A DNA stretch of 63,641 nt from assembly GCA_013388685.1 (NCBI GenBank), contig JACAET010000005.1, positions 1 through 63,641 on the forward strand, written 5' to 3'. Made by a program: the position numbers and the translations under genes. Positions 25,931-33,738 of the stretch are shown here, one piece after another; the first letter of the stretch is position 1; every line of letters starts with the position of its first letter. Source of the stretch: Chloroflexota bacterium (GTDB lineage Bacteria; Chloroflexota; Anaerolineae; Anaerolineales; Villigracilaceae). Below the pieces are notes generated by a model. The model saw nothing but the letters and a program-made list of their open reading frames with translations, ran no database searches and had not been told where the DNA came from.

Positions 25931-26842
25931 TTACGGGAAGGGTAGCGGCTCCCGAAAATCGTAAATCCCGTCCTTCACCCCCCAATGCTTCTTGCAAGCC
26001 GGACATTCGAGAGAAACGGATTCATTCCTCAATGGAGACATTCCGCAATCGGGACATTTGAACAACTCCAGGACGGAGGACTCCCGCTTCGGACTCCCCT
26101 TCGCCTGCTTCTCCAAAACAGCCTTCACAAACACCGACGGCGTCCACTGCCACCATGCGCCCGTCCACTGCAGGAGCGAATCGAAGAAGACCAGAACCCC
26201 GGTCGGGAGGAGGCGCTTCAGGATGCCCACTCGAAAATGCGAAAGCGTAAGCGTCCGTTCGATGGTGAATCCCAGTTCCTCCAGCCACTTGCGGACGGCT
26301 TTCGGATGAAAATCGAAATTCAACCTCACAAACTCCACCGGTTCCTGCGTGAACGGACTCCACTTTTGCCTGCCGAGCAGGTAGCGGAAAATTGCCTTGA
26401 GATTCCGCTTGTTGGCAAATTCCAGGATAAAGGTCCCGCCGGAGGCGAGGGCGTTTCTCACCTGAGTCAGGGCGCGGGGGGCATCCGCCATGTGGTGCAG
26501 GACGCGGATCATGGTCGCCGCGTCGAACGCGCCATCCACGAAGGGCAGGCGGTAGGCATCTGCCGCGACGTACATGTACTTGTCTGAGGTGCCGAGGCGC
26601 GCCTGTGCCTGCTCCAGTTGGGTGCGGGAATAATCGAGCAGGACGATGCGGTCAAAGCCGAGGTAGCGGGGGGTGTTTCGTCCGGCGCCCGCTCCCAGTT
26701 CAAGAAGGAGGCGTCCGCCGGCGGGAAGCAGGCGCTGGATGGCGATGGCTTCGGTACGGTCCTCATATTCGCGCCCGCCTTTGTCCCAAAAGGAGGTCTG
26801 GTAGTCGGAACCTTCGTAGTTGCAAACGGGAGGGTGAGTCAT
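25931..26842 (-). CDS. SAM methyltransferase with C-terminal zinc ribbon
   Basis: A 303-residue protein. LLLELGAGAGRNTPRYL near residue 45 is motif I and AFDAATMIRVLHHM follows. The last 45 residues form a zinc ribbon: CPDCGM and CPACKKHWGVKDGIYDF, as in Trm112-like and UbiE-associated tails. The start is placed at the ATG at 26842; the longer frame runs into octamer repeats (26843-26880). Substrate unknown. Confidence 0.78.
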   Translation of the reverse strand: MTHPPVCNYEGSDYQTSFWDKGGREYEDRTEAIAIQRLLPAGGRLLLELGAGAGRNTPRYLGFDRIVLLDYSRTQLEQAQARLGTSDKYMYVAADAYRLPFVDGAFDAATMIRVLHHMADAPRALTQVRNALASGGTFILEFANKRNLKAIFRYLLGRQKWSPFTQEPVEFVRLNFDFHPKAVRKWLEELGFTIERTLTLSHFRVGILKRLLPTGVLVFFDSLLQWTGAWWQWTPSVFVKAVLEKQAKGSPKRESSVLELFKCPDCGMSPLRNESVSLECPACKKHWGVKDGIYDFREPLPFP

Positions 26843-26972
26843 GAGTCTGATAGTCTGATAGTCGGGAGTCTGATGGGGAGTGGTGAAATGAAAGGTCGGG
26901 CAGTGGGTATTGTACCCGACCACCCGACCTTGTGACCAACAGGATTATTTGATTATTCAACTATTTGACTCA
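26843..26972. repeat. Octamer repeats flanking the gap between methyltransferase and ugd
   Basis: AGTCTGAT occurs three times in 8-, 8- and 7-bp steps (26843-26880), and GATTATTT, GATTATTC, AACTATTT lie at 26943-26966. These are the 8-bp class of short tandem repeat; a sister array of TCTGATAG units is at 6374-6405. The right-hand array extends into the last codons of ugd. Confidence 0.6.
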
Positions 26973-28276
26973 ACTCCGTTGAAACCTCGTCCGATGGCAC
27001 GATAGGTGAAACCCATTTCCCTCATGCGAGCGGGATCGTAGATATTGCGGCCATCGAAGATGACGGGGGATTTCATCAGGTCTTTTACTTTTTCCAGGTC
27101 GAGCTGCTTGAATTCGTTCCATTCCGTCACTACGATCAGAGCGTCGCAACCTTCCGCCATCTGATACACGTTGTCGAAAATTTCGACAGCGGGCATCAGC
27201 GGTGCGGCGGTCTCGCGGGCTACGGGGTCGTAGCCGCGTACTTTCGCGCCGCCTGCCACAAGTGCGTTGGAAATATCAATTGATGGCGCGTCGCGCATAT
27301 CGTCGGTGTTGGGTTTGAATGCCAGACCAAGCATGCCGACCGTTTTGCCTTTCAAACCGCCAAGCATGGACTCCACATGCCGGGCGACTTCCTTGCGACG
27401 GTCATAGTTGACGTTCATGACTTCGTTGAGGATGCGGGGGTTGAGTCCCTTTTCCTTTGCCATGTAGGCGAGCGCCTGCACGTCCTTGGGAAAGCACGAG
27501 CCGCCCCAGCCCAGACCGGCATCGAGGAAATGCCGACCGATGCGGGCATCGTAACCCATGCCCGCCGCGACTTCTTTCACGTCCGCGCCGACGAGTTCGC
27601 ACAGGTCGGCAAGTTCGTTGATGAAGGAGATTTTGGTGGCAAGGAAGGCGTTGCTGGCGTATTTGATCATTTCCGCTGTACGCAGGTCGGTGATGACGAT
27701 GGGAGCGCGCAGGGGCAGATGCAGTTGAGCGACCTTGTTGGCGGCGTCCTTGTCGAGCGAGCCGATGACATTGCGGTGCGGGTTCATGAAATCGGCAATA
27801 GCAGAGCCTTCGCGCAAAAACTCGGGGCAGGAGACCACCGCGAAGTCAATCGGTTTGGGTTGGGCGTTTTTGACAATGTCGGCCACCCAGTCCCCGGTTC
27901 CGATGGGAACGGTGGATTTGTTGATGATGATGAGCGGCGCGGTCATGTGTTTGGCGATGGATGTGGCCGCCGCCTGTACGTATTGCAGATCTGCCGCGCC
28001 ATCCACACCCTCGGGTGTACCCACCGCGATGAAGGCAAACTCCGCCCCTTTCAGCGCCTCGCCATAGGAGGTGGTGAAGGATAACCTGCCTCCCTTCACA
28101 TTGCGATTGACCAATTCTTCGAGACCCGGTTCATAGATGGGCATGATGCCCTTTTTGAGATTTTCAACGCGTTTTTCGTCCACATCGAGGGCGACAACAC
28201 GGTTTCCCAGATCGGCAAAACAGGCGGCAGTCACAAGACCGACATAGCCCACGCCAACAACACAAATTTGTTTCAT
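26957..28276 (-). CDS. ugd: UDP-glucose 6-dehydrogenase
   Basis: A 439-residue enzyme oxidising UDP-glucose to UDP-glucuronate with two [23 protein letters not shown] at the N-terminus is the NAD site; [11 protein letters not shown] near residue 261 carries the catalytic Cys; [12 protein letters not shown] and [14 protein letters not shown] are family hallmarks. The ATG at 28276 is chosen over a start 16 codons out because it begins the first strand and follows AGAGGA. UDP-glucuronate would feed surface polysaccharide synthesis. The last codons lie in octamer repeats. Confidence 0.95.
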   Translation of the reverse strand: MKQICVVGVGYVGLVTAACFADLGNRVVALDVDEKRVENLKKGIMPIYEPGLEELVNRNVKGGRLSFTTSYGEALKGAEFAFIAVGTPEGVDGAADLQYVQAAATSIAKHMTAPLIIINKSTVPIGTGDWVADIVKNAQPKPIDFAVVSCPEFLREGSAIADFMNPHRNVIGSLDKDAANKVAQLHLPLRAPIVITDLRTAEMIKYASNAFLATKISFINELADLCELVGADVKEVAAGMGYDARIGRHFLDAGLGWGGSCFPKDVQALAYMAKEKGLNPRILNEVMNVNYDRRKEVARHVESMLGGLKGKTVGMLGLAFKPNTDDMRDAPSIDISNALVAGGAKVRGYDPVARETAAPLMPAVEIFDNVYQMAEGCDALIVVTEWNEFKQLDLEKVKDLMKSPVIFDGRNIYDPARMREMGFTYRAIGRGFNGVESNS

Positions 28277-28299
28277 GGTGCGAATCCTCTTGGTGTATG

Positions 28300-28400
28300 A
28301 TTTTTGGGCGTTAGAGAACGCCAATGAGGCTACCCGCAGGGTTGAAAACGCCTTAGGCGTTAATATAACGCTGATGTGAGCACGGAACAGACCGATTACG
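28300..28400. repeat. GCGTTAGAGAACGCC palindrome in intergenic gap
   Basis: GGCGTTAGAGAACGCC (about 28309-28324) and ACGCCTTAGGCGT (about 28348-28360) are short palindromes. Related GCGCNAGAGNGCGC cores occur at 21340, 30635, 38805-38853 and 43750. No gene in this 156-bp gap. Confidence 0.5.
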
Positions 28401-28432
28401 AGACGGGAAAATCCCCGATTGGCTACATTAGT

Positions 28433-28843
28433 TTACAAGTCCTGAAGTGAACCGGCATCTCTCTTGAGACGGGCGGCAAACAGGGCTTGTTCCACAATCT
28501 CCAAAAATCCCTTCATGTGAATGGGCTTGGCAACATACCCATCGCACCCTGCCAGGAGGGCGCGTTTTCGTTCATGAGGCAGGGTATGGGCGGTTAAAGC
28601 GTAAAGAGGAATGGATTTTGTTTCTTCGCTGGATTTCAGGGTCTTTGCCGCTTTCCACCCGTCCATTTCAGGCAATCCCAGGTCCATCAGGATGAGGTCC
28701 GGTTTTTGGGCGCGCGCCGCGTCCACACCATCCCGCCCGTTTACGGCAAGGAACACATCGTACCCGGCGCGTTCCAACACAAGGCGCACGATTTCGTAAT
28801 TATCCATATTGTCTTCCACGATTAGAATGCGTCCCTTGCTCAT
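28433..28843 (-). CDS. Stand-alone receiver-domain response regulator
   Basis: A 136-residue CheY-like protein with no output domain. ILIVEDNMDNYE gives the acidic pocket, LILMDLGLPEMDG the phosphoacceptor Asp54, and GYVAKPIH the conserved Lys. The ATG at 28843 follows a TTG in frame and is preferred. No kinase lies next to it; single-domain receivers of this type often act in phosphorelays or on a hybrid kinase. Confidence 0.87.
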   Translation of the reverse strand: MSKGRILIVEDNMDNYEIVRLVLERAGYDVFLAVNGRDGVDAARAQKPDLILMDLGLPEMDGWKAAKTLKSSEETKSIPLYALTAHTLPHERKRALLAGCDGYVAKPIHMKGFLEIVEQALFAARLKRDAGSLQDL

Positions 28844-28897
28844 TGAAACCAAATATACCGCGTCTCCCGCATATGGGCAATAACGTATAATCCGGGT

Positions 28898-30085
28898 ATG
28901 CGCCTGTTATTTGTCGTAGATGCCCGTTCCCCCATCGCCATGAACTGGATCCGCCATTTTGTGGAAGGCGGGAGAGATGAGGTGTACGTTGCCTCCACGT
29001 TTCCCGTCAGTGCCGATCTTTCTGCCAGGCGGCTGGAGATCATTCCGGTTGCCTTTTCCGCGATCAAAAAAGCGAATGCGTCACCATACACGGCTTCCTC
29101 GGTCAGGACAACACGATTCGGGTCTGCGCGGACGGTGAAATTGCGAACCAAAATACGACAGTGGCTCGGTCCCTTGACTCTCCACCGTCCGGCACAGCGG
29201 CTGCGGGCGTTCATCGAGAATACGCAACCCGATTTGGTACACGCCATGCGAGTTCCTTTCGAGGGCATGCTCGCCGCAGACGCGTACACGACCGACATTC
29301 CGCTGGCTGTTTCGATCTGGGGCAATGATTTCACCCTGCATGCGCCGTCCACGCCGCTGATGGCTCATTACACGCGCTGGACGATGCAGGTTGCGGACGC
29401 GCTTCACGCCGACTGTCATCGCGACGTGCGGCTGGCGCACGAGTGGGGTTTCGGGGGGAGGCGGCTCAGTTTGGTGGCGCCAGGCAACGGGGGAATCCGA
29501 AGCGATGTTTTTTATCCGCCTGCCCAGGCGGTGGAAGCGCCGGTCATCCTGAATCCGCGCGGGGTGCGTCAGTACGTCCGCAATGATTGTTTTTTTCGGG
29601 CGATTCCGCTGGTGTTGCAGAAACATCCGACTGCGAAGTTTCTGTGCGCGGCGATGGCAGGCGACGGGCAGGCGCAACAATGGATTCGAGAACTGAAAAT
29701 CGAACACGCCGTGGAATTGCTTGCGCCCATGCCGAATATGGAGATGGCAAAAGTGTACCGCCGGGCGCAAATTCTGGTCTCACCCAGCATCCACGATGGA
29801 ACCCCAAACACCCTGCTCGAAGGTATGGCGTGCGGGTGTTTTCCCGCAGCCGGCGATTTGGAGTCCATCCGCGAGTGGATTACGCCAGACGAAAACGGGC
29901 TGCTGTTCGATTCGAATGACACGCACTCCATCGCCGAAGCAATCATTCATGCCATCGAAAACAAAAACCTGCGGGAGAAAGCCGCAGGTTTGAATCGGGA
30001 CATCATCGCCGCACGGGCGGAGTATAAGACGAATATGCAGAGGGCGGAGGAGTTTTATAAAGCGGTCATTGGCAAGAGGGGATGA
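28898..30085 (+). CDS. Family 4 glycosyltransferase
   Basis: A 395-residue GT-B enzyme. The acceptor domain contains HAMRVPFEGMLAADAY near residue 115 and AVSIWGNDFTLHAPS near 137; the donor domain contains VSPSIHDGTPNTLLEGMACG near 298, which carries the EX7E motif. It stands alone between a receiver gene and a divergent YtxH gene and is on the opposite strand to the main cluster, so it may belong to a different glycan. Confidence 0.85.
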   Translation: MRLLFVVDARSPIAMNWIRHFVEGGRDEVYVASTFPVSADLSARRLEIIPVAFSAIKKANASPYTASSVRTTRFGSARTVKLRTKIRQWLGPLTLHRPAQRLRAFIENTQPDLVHAMRVPFEGMLAADAYTTDIPLAVSIWGNDFTLHAPSTPLMAHYTRWTMQVADALHADCHRDVRLAHEWGFGGRRLSLVAPGNGGIRSDVFYPPAQAVEAPVILNPRGVRQYVRNDCFFRAIPLVLQKHPTAKFLCAAMAGDGQAQQWIRELKIEHAVELLAPMPNMEMAKVYRRAQILVSPSIHDGTPNTLLEGMACGCFPAAGDLESIREWITPDENGLLFDSNDTHSIAEAIIHAIENKNLREKAAGLNRDIIAARAEYKTNMQRAEEFYKAVIGKRG

Positions 30086-30094
30086 CCGGGCGCA

Positions 30095-30313
30095 TCACCC
30101 TTCGCGCGGGGCGCGCATTTCGTCGAGCCGCTGGCGCAGTTCGATTTTGCGCTCGTCGGCGGCGTGACGGATTTCTTCGATGAATTTTTGCCCTCGTTCG
30201 CGGAGTTGGGCGCGCAGTTCTTCGCCCGGTTCGGGCGTGAGCAGGAGGGCAATCACCGCGCCAACCAGCCCCCCCACCAGGATGCCAATCAAAAAGCCGA
30301 ACATTCTTCTCAT
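30095..30313 (-). CDS. YtxH-like small membrane protein
   Basis: A 72-residue protein with an N-terminal Gly-rich membrane helix (FLIGILVGGLVGAVIALLL) and an amphipathic C-terminal helix rich in Arg and Glu, the pattern of the YtxH family. The ATG at 30313 has the ribosome binding site GAGGAG and is preferred over an in-frame start 8 codons out. It converges tail to tail with the glycosyltransferase gene, 9 bp apart. Such proteins are often called general stress or gas vesicle-like; function is unknown. Confidence 0.78.
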   Translation of the reverse strand: MRRMFGFLIGILVGGLVGAVIALLLTPEPGEELRAQLRERGQKFIEEIRHAADERKIELRQRLDEMRAPREG

Positions 30314-30332
30314 GATGAATTCTCCTCTTTTT

Positions 30333-30412
30333 GTCATTGCGAGGATAGCGAAGCAATCTCCCGTTCAAGGAGGGGATTGCTTTGCCGTCATTCCACTCCT
30401 CCTGCAATAACA
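30333..30412. repeat. GTCATTGCGAGG REP-like repeat
   Basis: GTCATTGCGAGGATAGCG, GCAATCTCCCG, then GGGGATTGCTTTGCCGTC as the partner. Same phrase family as at 16165 and 23255. Confidence 0.5.
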
Positions 30413-30426
30413 TAAAATTGTATGCA

Positions 30427-30564
30427 TGCTTTGTTACAAACACATGGTTTAACTGTGGCAGAACCCTTTTTCGCCCTCCCCCTCGCCCCTCTCCTGCTGG
30501 GAGAGGGGTTGGGGTGAGGGACAAGGCGATCATCCATACCTTTGAGCATCTTTGCAACAGAGCA
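30427..30564. repeat. Short element with IS6-like ends
   Basis: Left end TGCTTTGTTACAAACACATGG and right end TTTGCAACAGAGCA are inverted repeats (12 of 14 positions) that closely resemble IS6/IS26-type termini (GGCACTGTTGCAAA). The inside holds a CCCCTCTCC / GGAGAGGGG hairpin. No transposase. Another solo end of the same kind is at 49636-49658. Confidence 0.5.
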
Positions 30565-30587
30565 TTTTATGCAAATTATTAGCACTT

Positions 30588-30680
30588 CACGAAAGCGCGT
30601 AATTGGCGCTGCCGAAGGCGTCTAACGCCAGTCTTGCGCTAGAGAGCGCACACTACTACGCGAGGTTTTCGTGATTTATT
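30588..30680. repeat. CACGAAA dyad repeat before panB
   Basis: CACGAAAGCGCGTA and TACGCGAGGTTTTCGTG face each other around GCGCTGCCGAAGGCGTC and GCGCTAGAGAGCGC hairpins. With the units at 30333 and 30427 it accounts for most of the 526-bp gap 30314-30839. The last part (30681-30820) shows no clear promoter. Confidence 0.45.
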
Positions 30681-30839
30681 GATTATAGATGAAATCCGGT
30701 TTTTGTGGAATAATCAGCCTGCCGGGTGTATCCCTTTCGGAACGCCACGGCATTATTCCCAAGGCTGTTCACGGCGCGCGGCAATTCAGGGGATGACCGC
30801 AACCATATGACGGCTCCTACCACATGATTGGAGGATACC

Positions 30840-31727
30840 ATGTCCACACCTGTTCCTGTTTCCACCCCTGCGCCTGCTGCGGCGCGAAAAAAAGTGACCA
30901 CGCTTACCTTCCGCCAGAAGAAGGAGCGCGGCGAGGTGATTACCATGCTCACCGCCTACGACTATCCCACCGCGCTGGCGATGGACAAAGCCGGGGTCGA
31001 TTCCATCCTGGTTGGCGATTCGCTGGGGATGGTTGTGCTGGGTTACGAAAACACCCTGCCGGTTACCATGGAGGAGATGCTCCACCATTGCCGGGCGGTG
31101 GCGCGCGGCGCAAAGACTGCGCTTCTGGTCGGCGATATGCCGTTCATGTCGTATCAGGTTTCCATCGAGCAGGCAGTACGCAACGCCGGGCGCTTCCTGC
31201 AAGAAGGCGGTATGGATGCGGTTAAACTGGAGGGCGGGCGCGAACGCGCAGACGCCATCCGCGCCATTACCGGCGCAGGCATCCCGGTGATGGGTCATCT
31301 TGGGCTGACGCCTCAATCCATCCATCAACTGGGCGGTTTCCGCGCACAGGGGAAAACCGCCTCCGCCGCCAAACGCCTCGTGGAAGACGCCCTGCTTCTC
31401 GAAGAAGCCGGCTGTTTCAGCATTGTGCTGGAGTCGGTGCCGGCGCGGCTGGCAGACCTCATCTCGAAGCGGCTAACCATCCCCACCATTGGCATCGGCG
31501 CGGGCAACGGCTGCGACGGGCAGGTGCTGGTCACGCACGACCTGCTCGGTCTGTTCGACCGCTTCACGCCGAAGTTCGTCAAACAATACGCCAACTTCCA
31601 CGCCGAAATGCAAAAGGCGTTCGCCGATTACATCGAAGATGTGGAAACCCGCCGCTTCCCCGCCGCAGAACACACGGTGGAGATGGATGACCGTGAGTGG
31701 GAAGGTCTGTTGAAAGAATTGGGCTGA
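30840..31727 (+). CDS. panB: 3-methyl-2-oxobutanoate hydroxymethyltransferase
   Basis: A 295-residue first enzyme of pantothenate synthesis, transferring a hydroxymethyl group from methylene-THF to ketoisovalerate. MLTAYDYPTALAMDKAG near residue 36, DSILVGDSLGMV near 54, KLEGG near 128, and IGIGAGNGCDGQVLV near 216 are diagnostic. The ATG at 30840 is chosen because GGAGGA sits just before it; the frame also opens at a TTG four codons earlier. It is followed 20 bp later by panE. Confidence 0.95.
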   Translation: MSTPVPVSTPAPAAARKKVTTLTFRQKKERGEVITMLTAYDYPTALAMDKAGVDSILVGDSLGMVVLGYENTLPVTMEEMLHHCRAVARGAKTALLVGDMPFMSYQVSIEQAVRNAGRFLQEGGMDAVKLEGGRERADAIRAITGAGIPVMGHLGLTPQSIHQLGGFRAQGKTASAAKRLVEDALLLEEAGCFSIVLESVPARLADLISKRLTIPTIGIGAGNGCDGQVLVTHDLLGLFDRFTPKFVKQYANFHAEMQKAFADYIEDVETRRFPAAEHTVEMDDREWEGLLKELG

Positions 31728-31747
31728 CACGCCCTTCGCGGAATCCC

Positions 31748-32689
31748 ATGAACATTCTCATCGTTGGCAGCGGCGCGCTCGCCTGCTTGTTTGCCGCGCG
31801 TCTGGCGCAGGCGAAGTATCGGGTAATCCTGCTGGGTACATGGCGGGAAGGCATCGAAGCATTGAAGCGCGAAGGCGTGCGACTGGTAGATGCGCAAGGC
31901 AGGCAGTCAAGTTTTCCGGTCCACGCAACGGACGATCCGCGCGAGTGCGGCAAGGTGAAATATGCCCTTGTGCTGGTCAAAGCCTGGCAAACGGAGCGCG
32001 CCGCGCGTCAATTGCGGGACTGCCTGGCAGACGACGGACTTGCCCTCACCCTCCAAAACGGACTCGGCAACCGCGAAACGCTCATCCGTGACCTGGGGCT
32101 GGGGCGCGTTGCCCTGGGCAGTACCACCGCTGGAGCCACTTTGCTGGGACCGGGGCTGGTTAAGGCTGGGGGGGAGGGAGTCGTTTCGTTGGAACGGAAT
32201 CCGGCTCTCGGTCGGTTGGAGGCGGCGTTGAGGTCGGCAGGGTTCCATGTGCAAAGGGTGGAGAATCCCGAGTCGCTGATCTGGGGCAAACTGGTCATCA
32301 ATGCGGCGATCAACCCGCTGACGGCGCTTTTGCGTGTGAAGAACGGCGAACTGCTGGAAAATCCGTTTGCGCGTGAGATGATGCATGCTCTGGCGCGCGA
32401 AACCGCCGAAACCGCCCGCGCGGAAAACATCCCTCTGCCGTTCGATGACCCGATTGCAAAGGTGGAGGAGGTGGCGCAGAAGACCGCCGCCAACACGTCT
32501 TCCATGTTGCAGGATGTGTTGCGCGGCGCGCCGACGGAGATTGACGCCATTTGCGGCGCGGTGGCACAGGCTGCAAAAAAACACGGCATCGCCGCGCCGG
32601 TCAACTGGACGTGCTGGCGGTTGGTGAAGGCGCTCCATGCTGCGGGTAGGAAAGAGGAGGGTTTTTCCAGCCTGCAGAACACATGGTAA
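31748..32689 (+). CDS. panE: 2-dehydropantoate 2-reductase
   Basis: A 313-residue NADPH-dependent ketopantoate reductase, the step after PanB. ILIVGSGALACLFAARLA is the Rossmann site; VKAWQT near residue 78, LQNGLGN near 103, and KLVINAAINPLTALL near 180 (catalytic Lys) fit the family. The ATG at 31748 was chosen as the first codon before the Rossmann strand. The order panB-panE in one operon supports both calls; panC/panD are not in the window. Confidence 0.94.
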   Translation: MNILIVGSGALACLFAARLAQAKYRVILLGTWREGIEALKREGVRLVDAQGRQSSFPVHATDDPRECGKVKYALVLVKAWQTERAARQLRDCLADDGLALTLQNGLGNRETLIRDLGLGRVALGSTTAGATLLGPGLVKAGGEGVVSLERNPALGRLEAALRSAGFHVQRVENPESLIWGKLVINAAINPLTALLRVKNGELLENPFAREMMHALARETAETARAENIPLPFDDPIAKVEEVAQKTAANTSSMLQDVLRGAPTEIDAICGAVAQAAKKHGIAAPVNWTCWRLVKALHAAGRKEEGFSSLQNTW

Positions 32690-32723
32690 GATAAAGTCCA
32701 TCCTCACGGCTTGGAGGTGTTTC

Positions 32724-33614
32724 ATGCGCAAATGGCTTATTCTTCTGGCGCTGGTTGTTCTGCTGACGCCCTCGCCTGCACAGGCGCAGGAAGGCGGGAC
32801 GGTTACACTGGATACGTTGAGTGTCATGTTGTGGTCAGAGTATGATCAGCCCAGCATGCTGGTCATTTACAATTTCACGGTCACGGAGGATACGACCGTC
32901 CCCGGGACAGTGGATTTGCGTTTTCCCGCCGATGCGAACATCACGGCGGTGGCATACCAGAGCGGGGGCGAGTTGCTGCTTGCGCAGTATAAATCTCTCG
33001 CTGTGGAAGATGGGAACTGGCAGGCAATTCAGATTTTCCTTACGGAGCGCACGACATACCACATCGAGTATTATCAGCCGCTCAAACGCAGCGGGGAGAA
33101 GCGGTCGTTCACGTATCAGTGGACGGGCGATTATGCGGTCAATGCGTTTGATATTGAAGTGCAGGTGCCAGCCGACAGCAAAGGCGCCAAAACCACGCCG
33201 GTCATTCCGCTGATGCAAAGTCAGGGCTCTTTAAGCGGCGGCGCGAGAATGAGTTCTCTGGCGCAGGGGCAAACCTACCAGCTGCAACTGGAATACTCCC
33301 GTTCGAGCGAAATCCCCCTGGCGACCCCTGTTTCTCAGCAGGTTGAACCGCTCAGCCCGGTAAATGAAGACACCGATGGACGCGCAACGCTCGAAAACCT
33401 GCCGATGGTTCTCGGCGGTTTTGGCGTTGCCTTGATGATTGCCGCACTGGTGTATTTCTTTCGAGGGCAATCCGCTTCGGCGCGTTCTGCCAAACCGCGC
33501 AGGCGTTCGCAAAGGCAGGAGGAGTCAAGCGCGCCGGCATACTGTCCCGAATGCGGCACGCGCTCACAGCCGGGCGACCGTTTCTGCCGGGTATGCGGGA
33601 GTAAGTTGAGGTGA
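32724..33614 (+). CDS. Exported membrane protein with C-terminal zinc ribbon
   Basis: A 296-residue protein. Signal peptide MRKWLILLALVVLLTPSPAQA, then about 210 residues of beta-rich extracellular domain (repeated aromatic strands, no Cys), one membrane helix near residue 240 (VLGGFGVALMIAALVYFF), a basic linker, and a zinc ribbon at the C-terminus (CPECGTRSQPGDRFCRVCG). This would place the ribbon in the cytoplasm. GGAGG precedes the ATG. It follows panE on the same strand; no function can be assigned. Confidence 0.75.
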   Translation: MRKWLILLALVVLLTPSPAQAQEGGTVTLDTLSVMLWSEYDQPSMLVIYNFTVTEDTTVPGTVDLRFPADANITAVAYQSGGELLLAQYKSLAVEDGNWQAIQIFLTERTTYHIEYYQPLKRSGEKRSFTYQWTGDYAVNAFDIEVQVPADSKGAKTTPVIPLMQSQGSLSGGARMSSLAQGQTYQLQLEYSRSSEIPLATPVSQQVEPLSPVNEDTDGRATLENLPMVLGGFGVALMIAALVYFFRGQSASARSAKPRRRSQRQEESSAPAYCPECGTRSQPGDRFCRVCGSKLR

Positions 33615-33679
33615 GACAGTGCAGGAAGCCAGTCGGGCAATCCGTTTGAAAATTGGTTGATGCCAGGCAGTCAATAACA

Positions 33680-33715
33680 GATGACGGGCGCGATGCGCCC
33701 GTCATCGTGTTTTCT
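33680..33715. terminator. Strong hairpin terminator between convergent genes
   Basis: GATGACGGGCGC-GAT-GCGCCCGTCATC is a 12-bp perfect stem with a 3-nt loop, followed by GTGTTTTCTT on the plus strand. It separates the zinc-ribbon gene (+) from the decahaem cytochrome gene (-), and could serve both. Confidence 0.82.
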
Positions 33716-33738
33716 TCCCCCATGGGTGAAATTCGTCC

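Noticed and set aside
30095..30313. A gas vesicle gene
   Set aside because: YtxH-like proteins are often labelled so, but no gas vesicle structural gene lies nearby.
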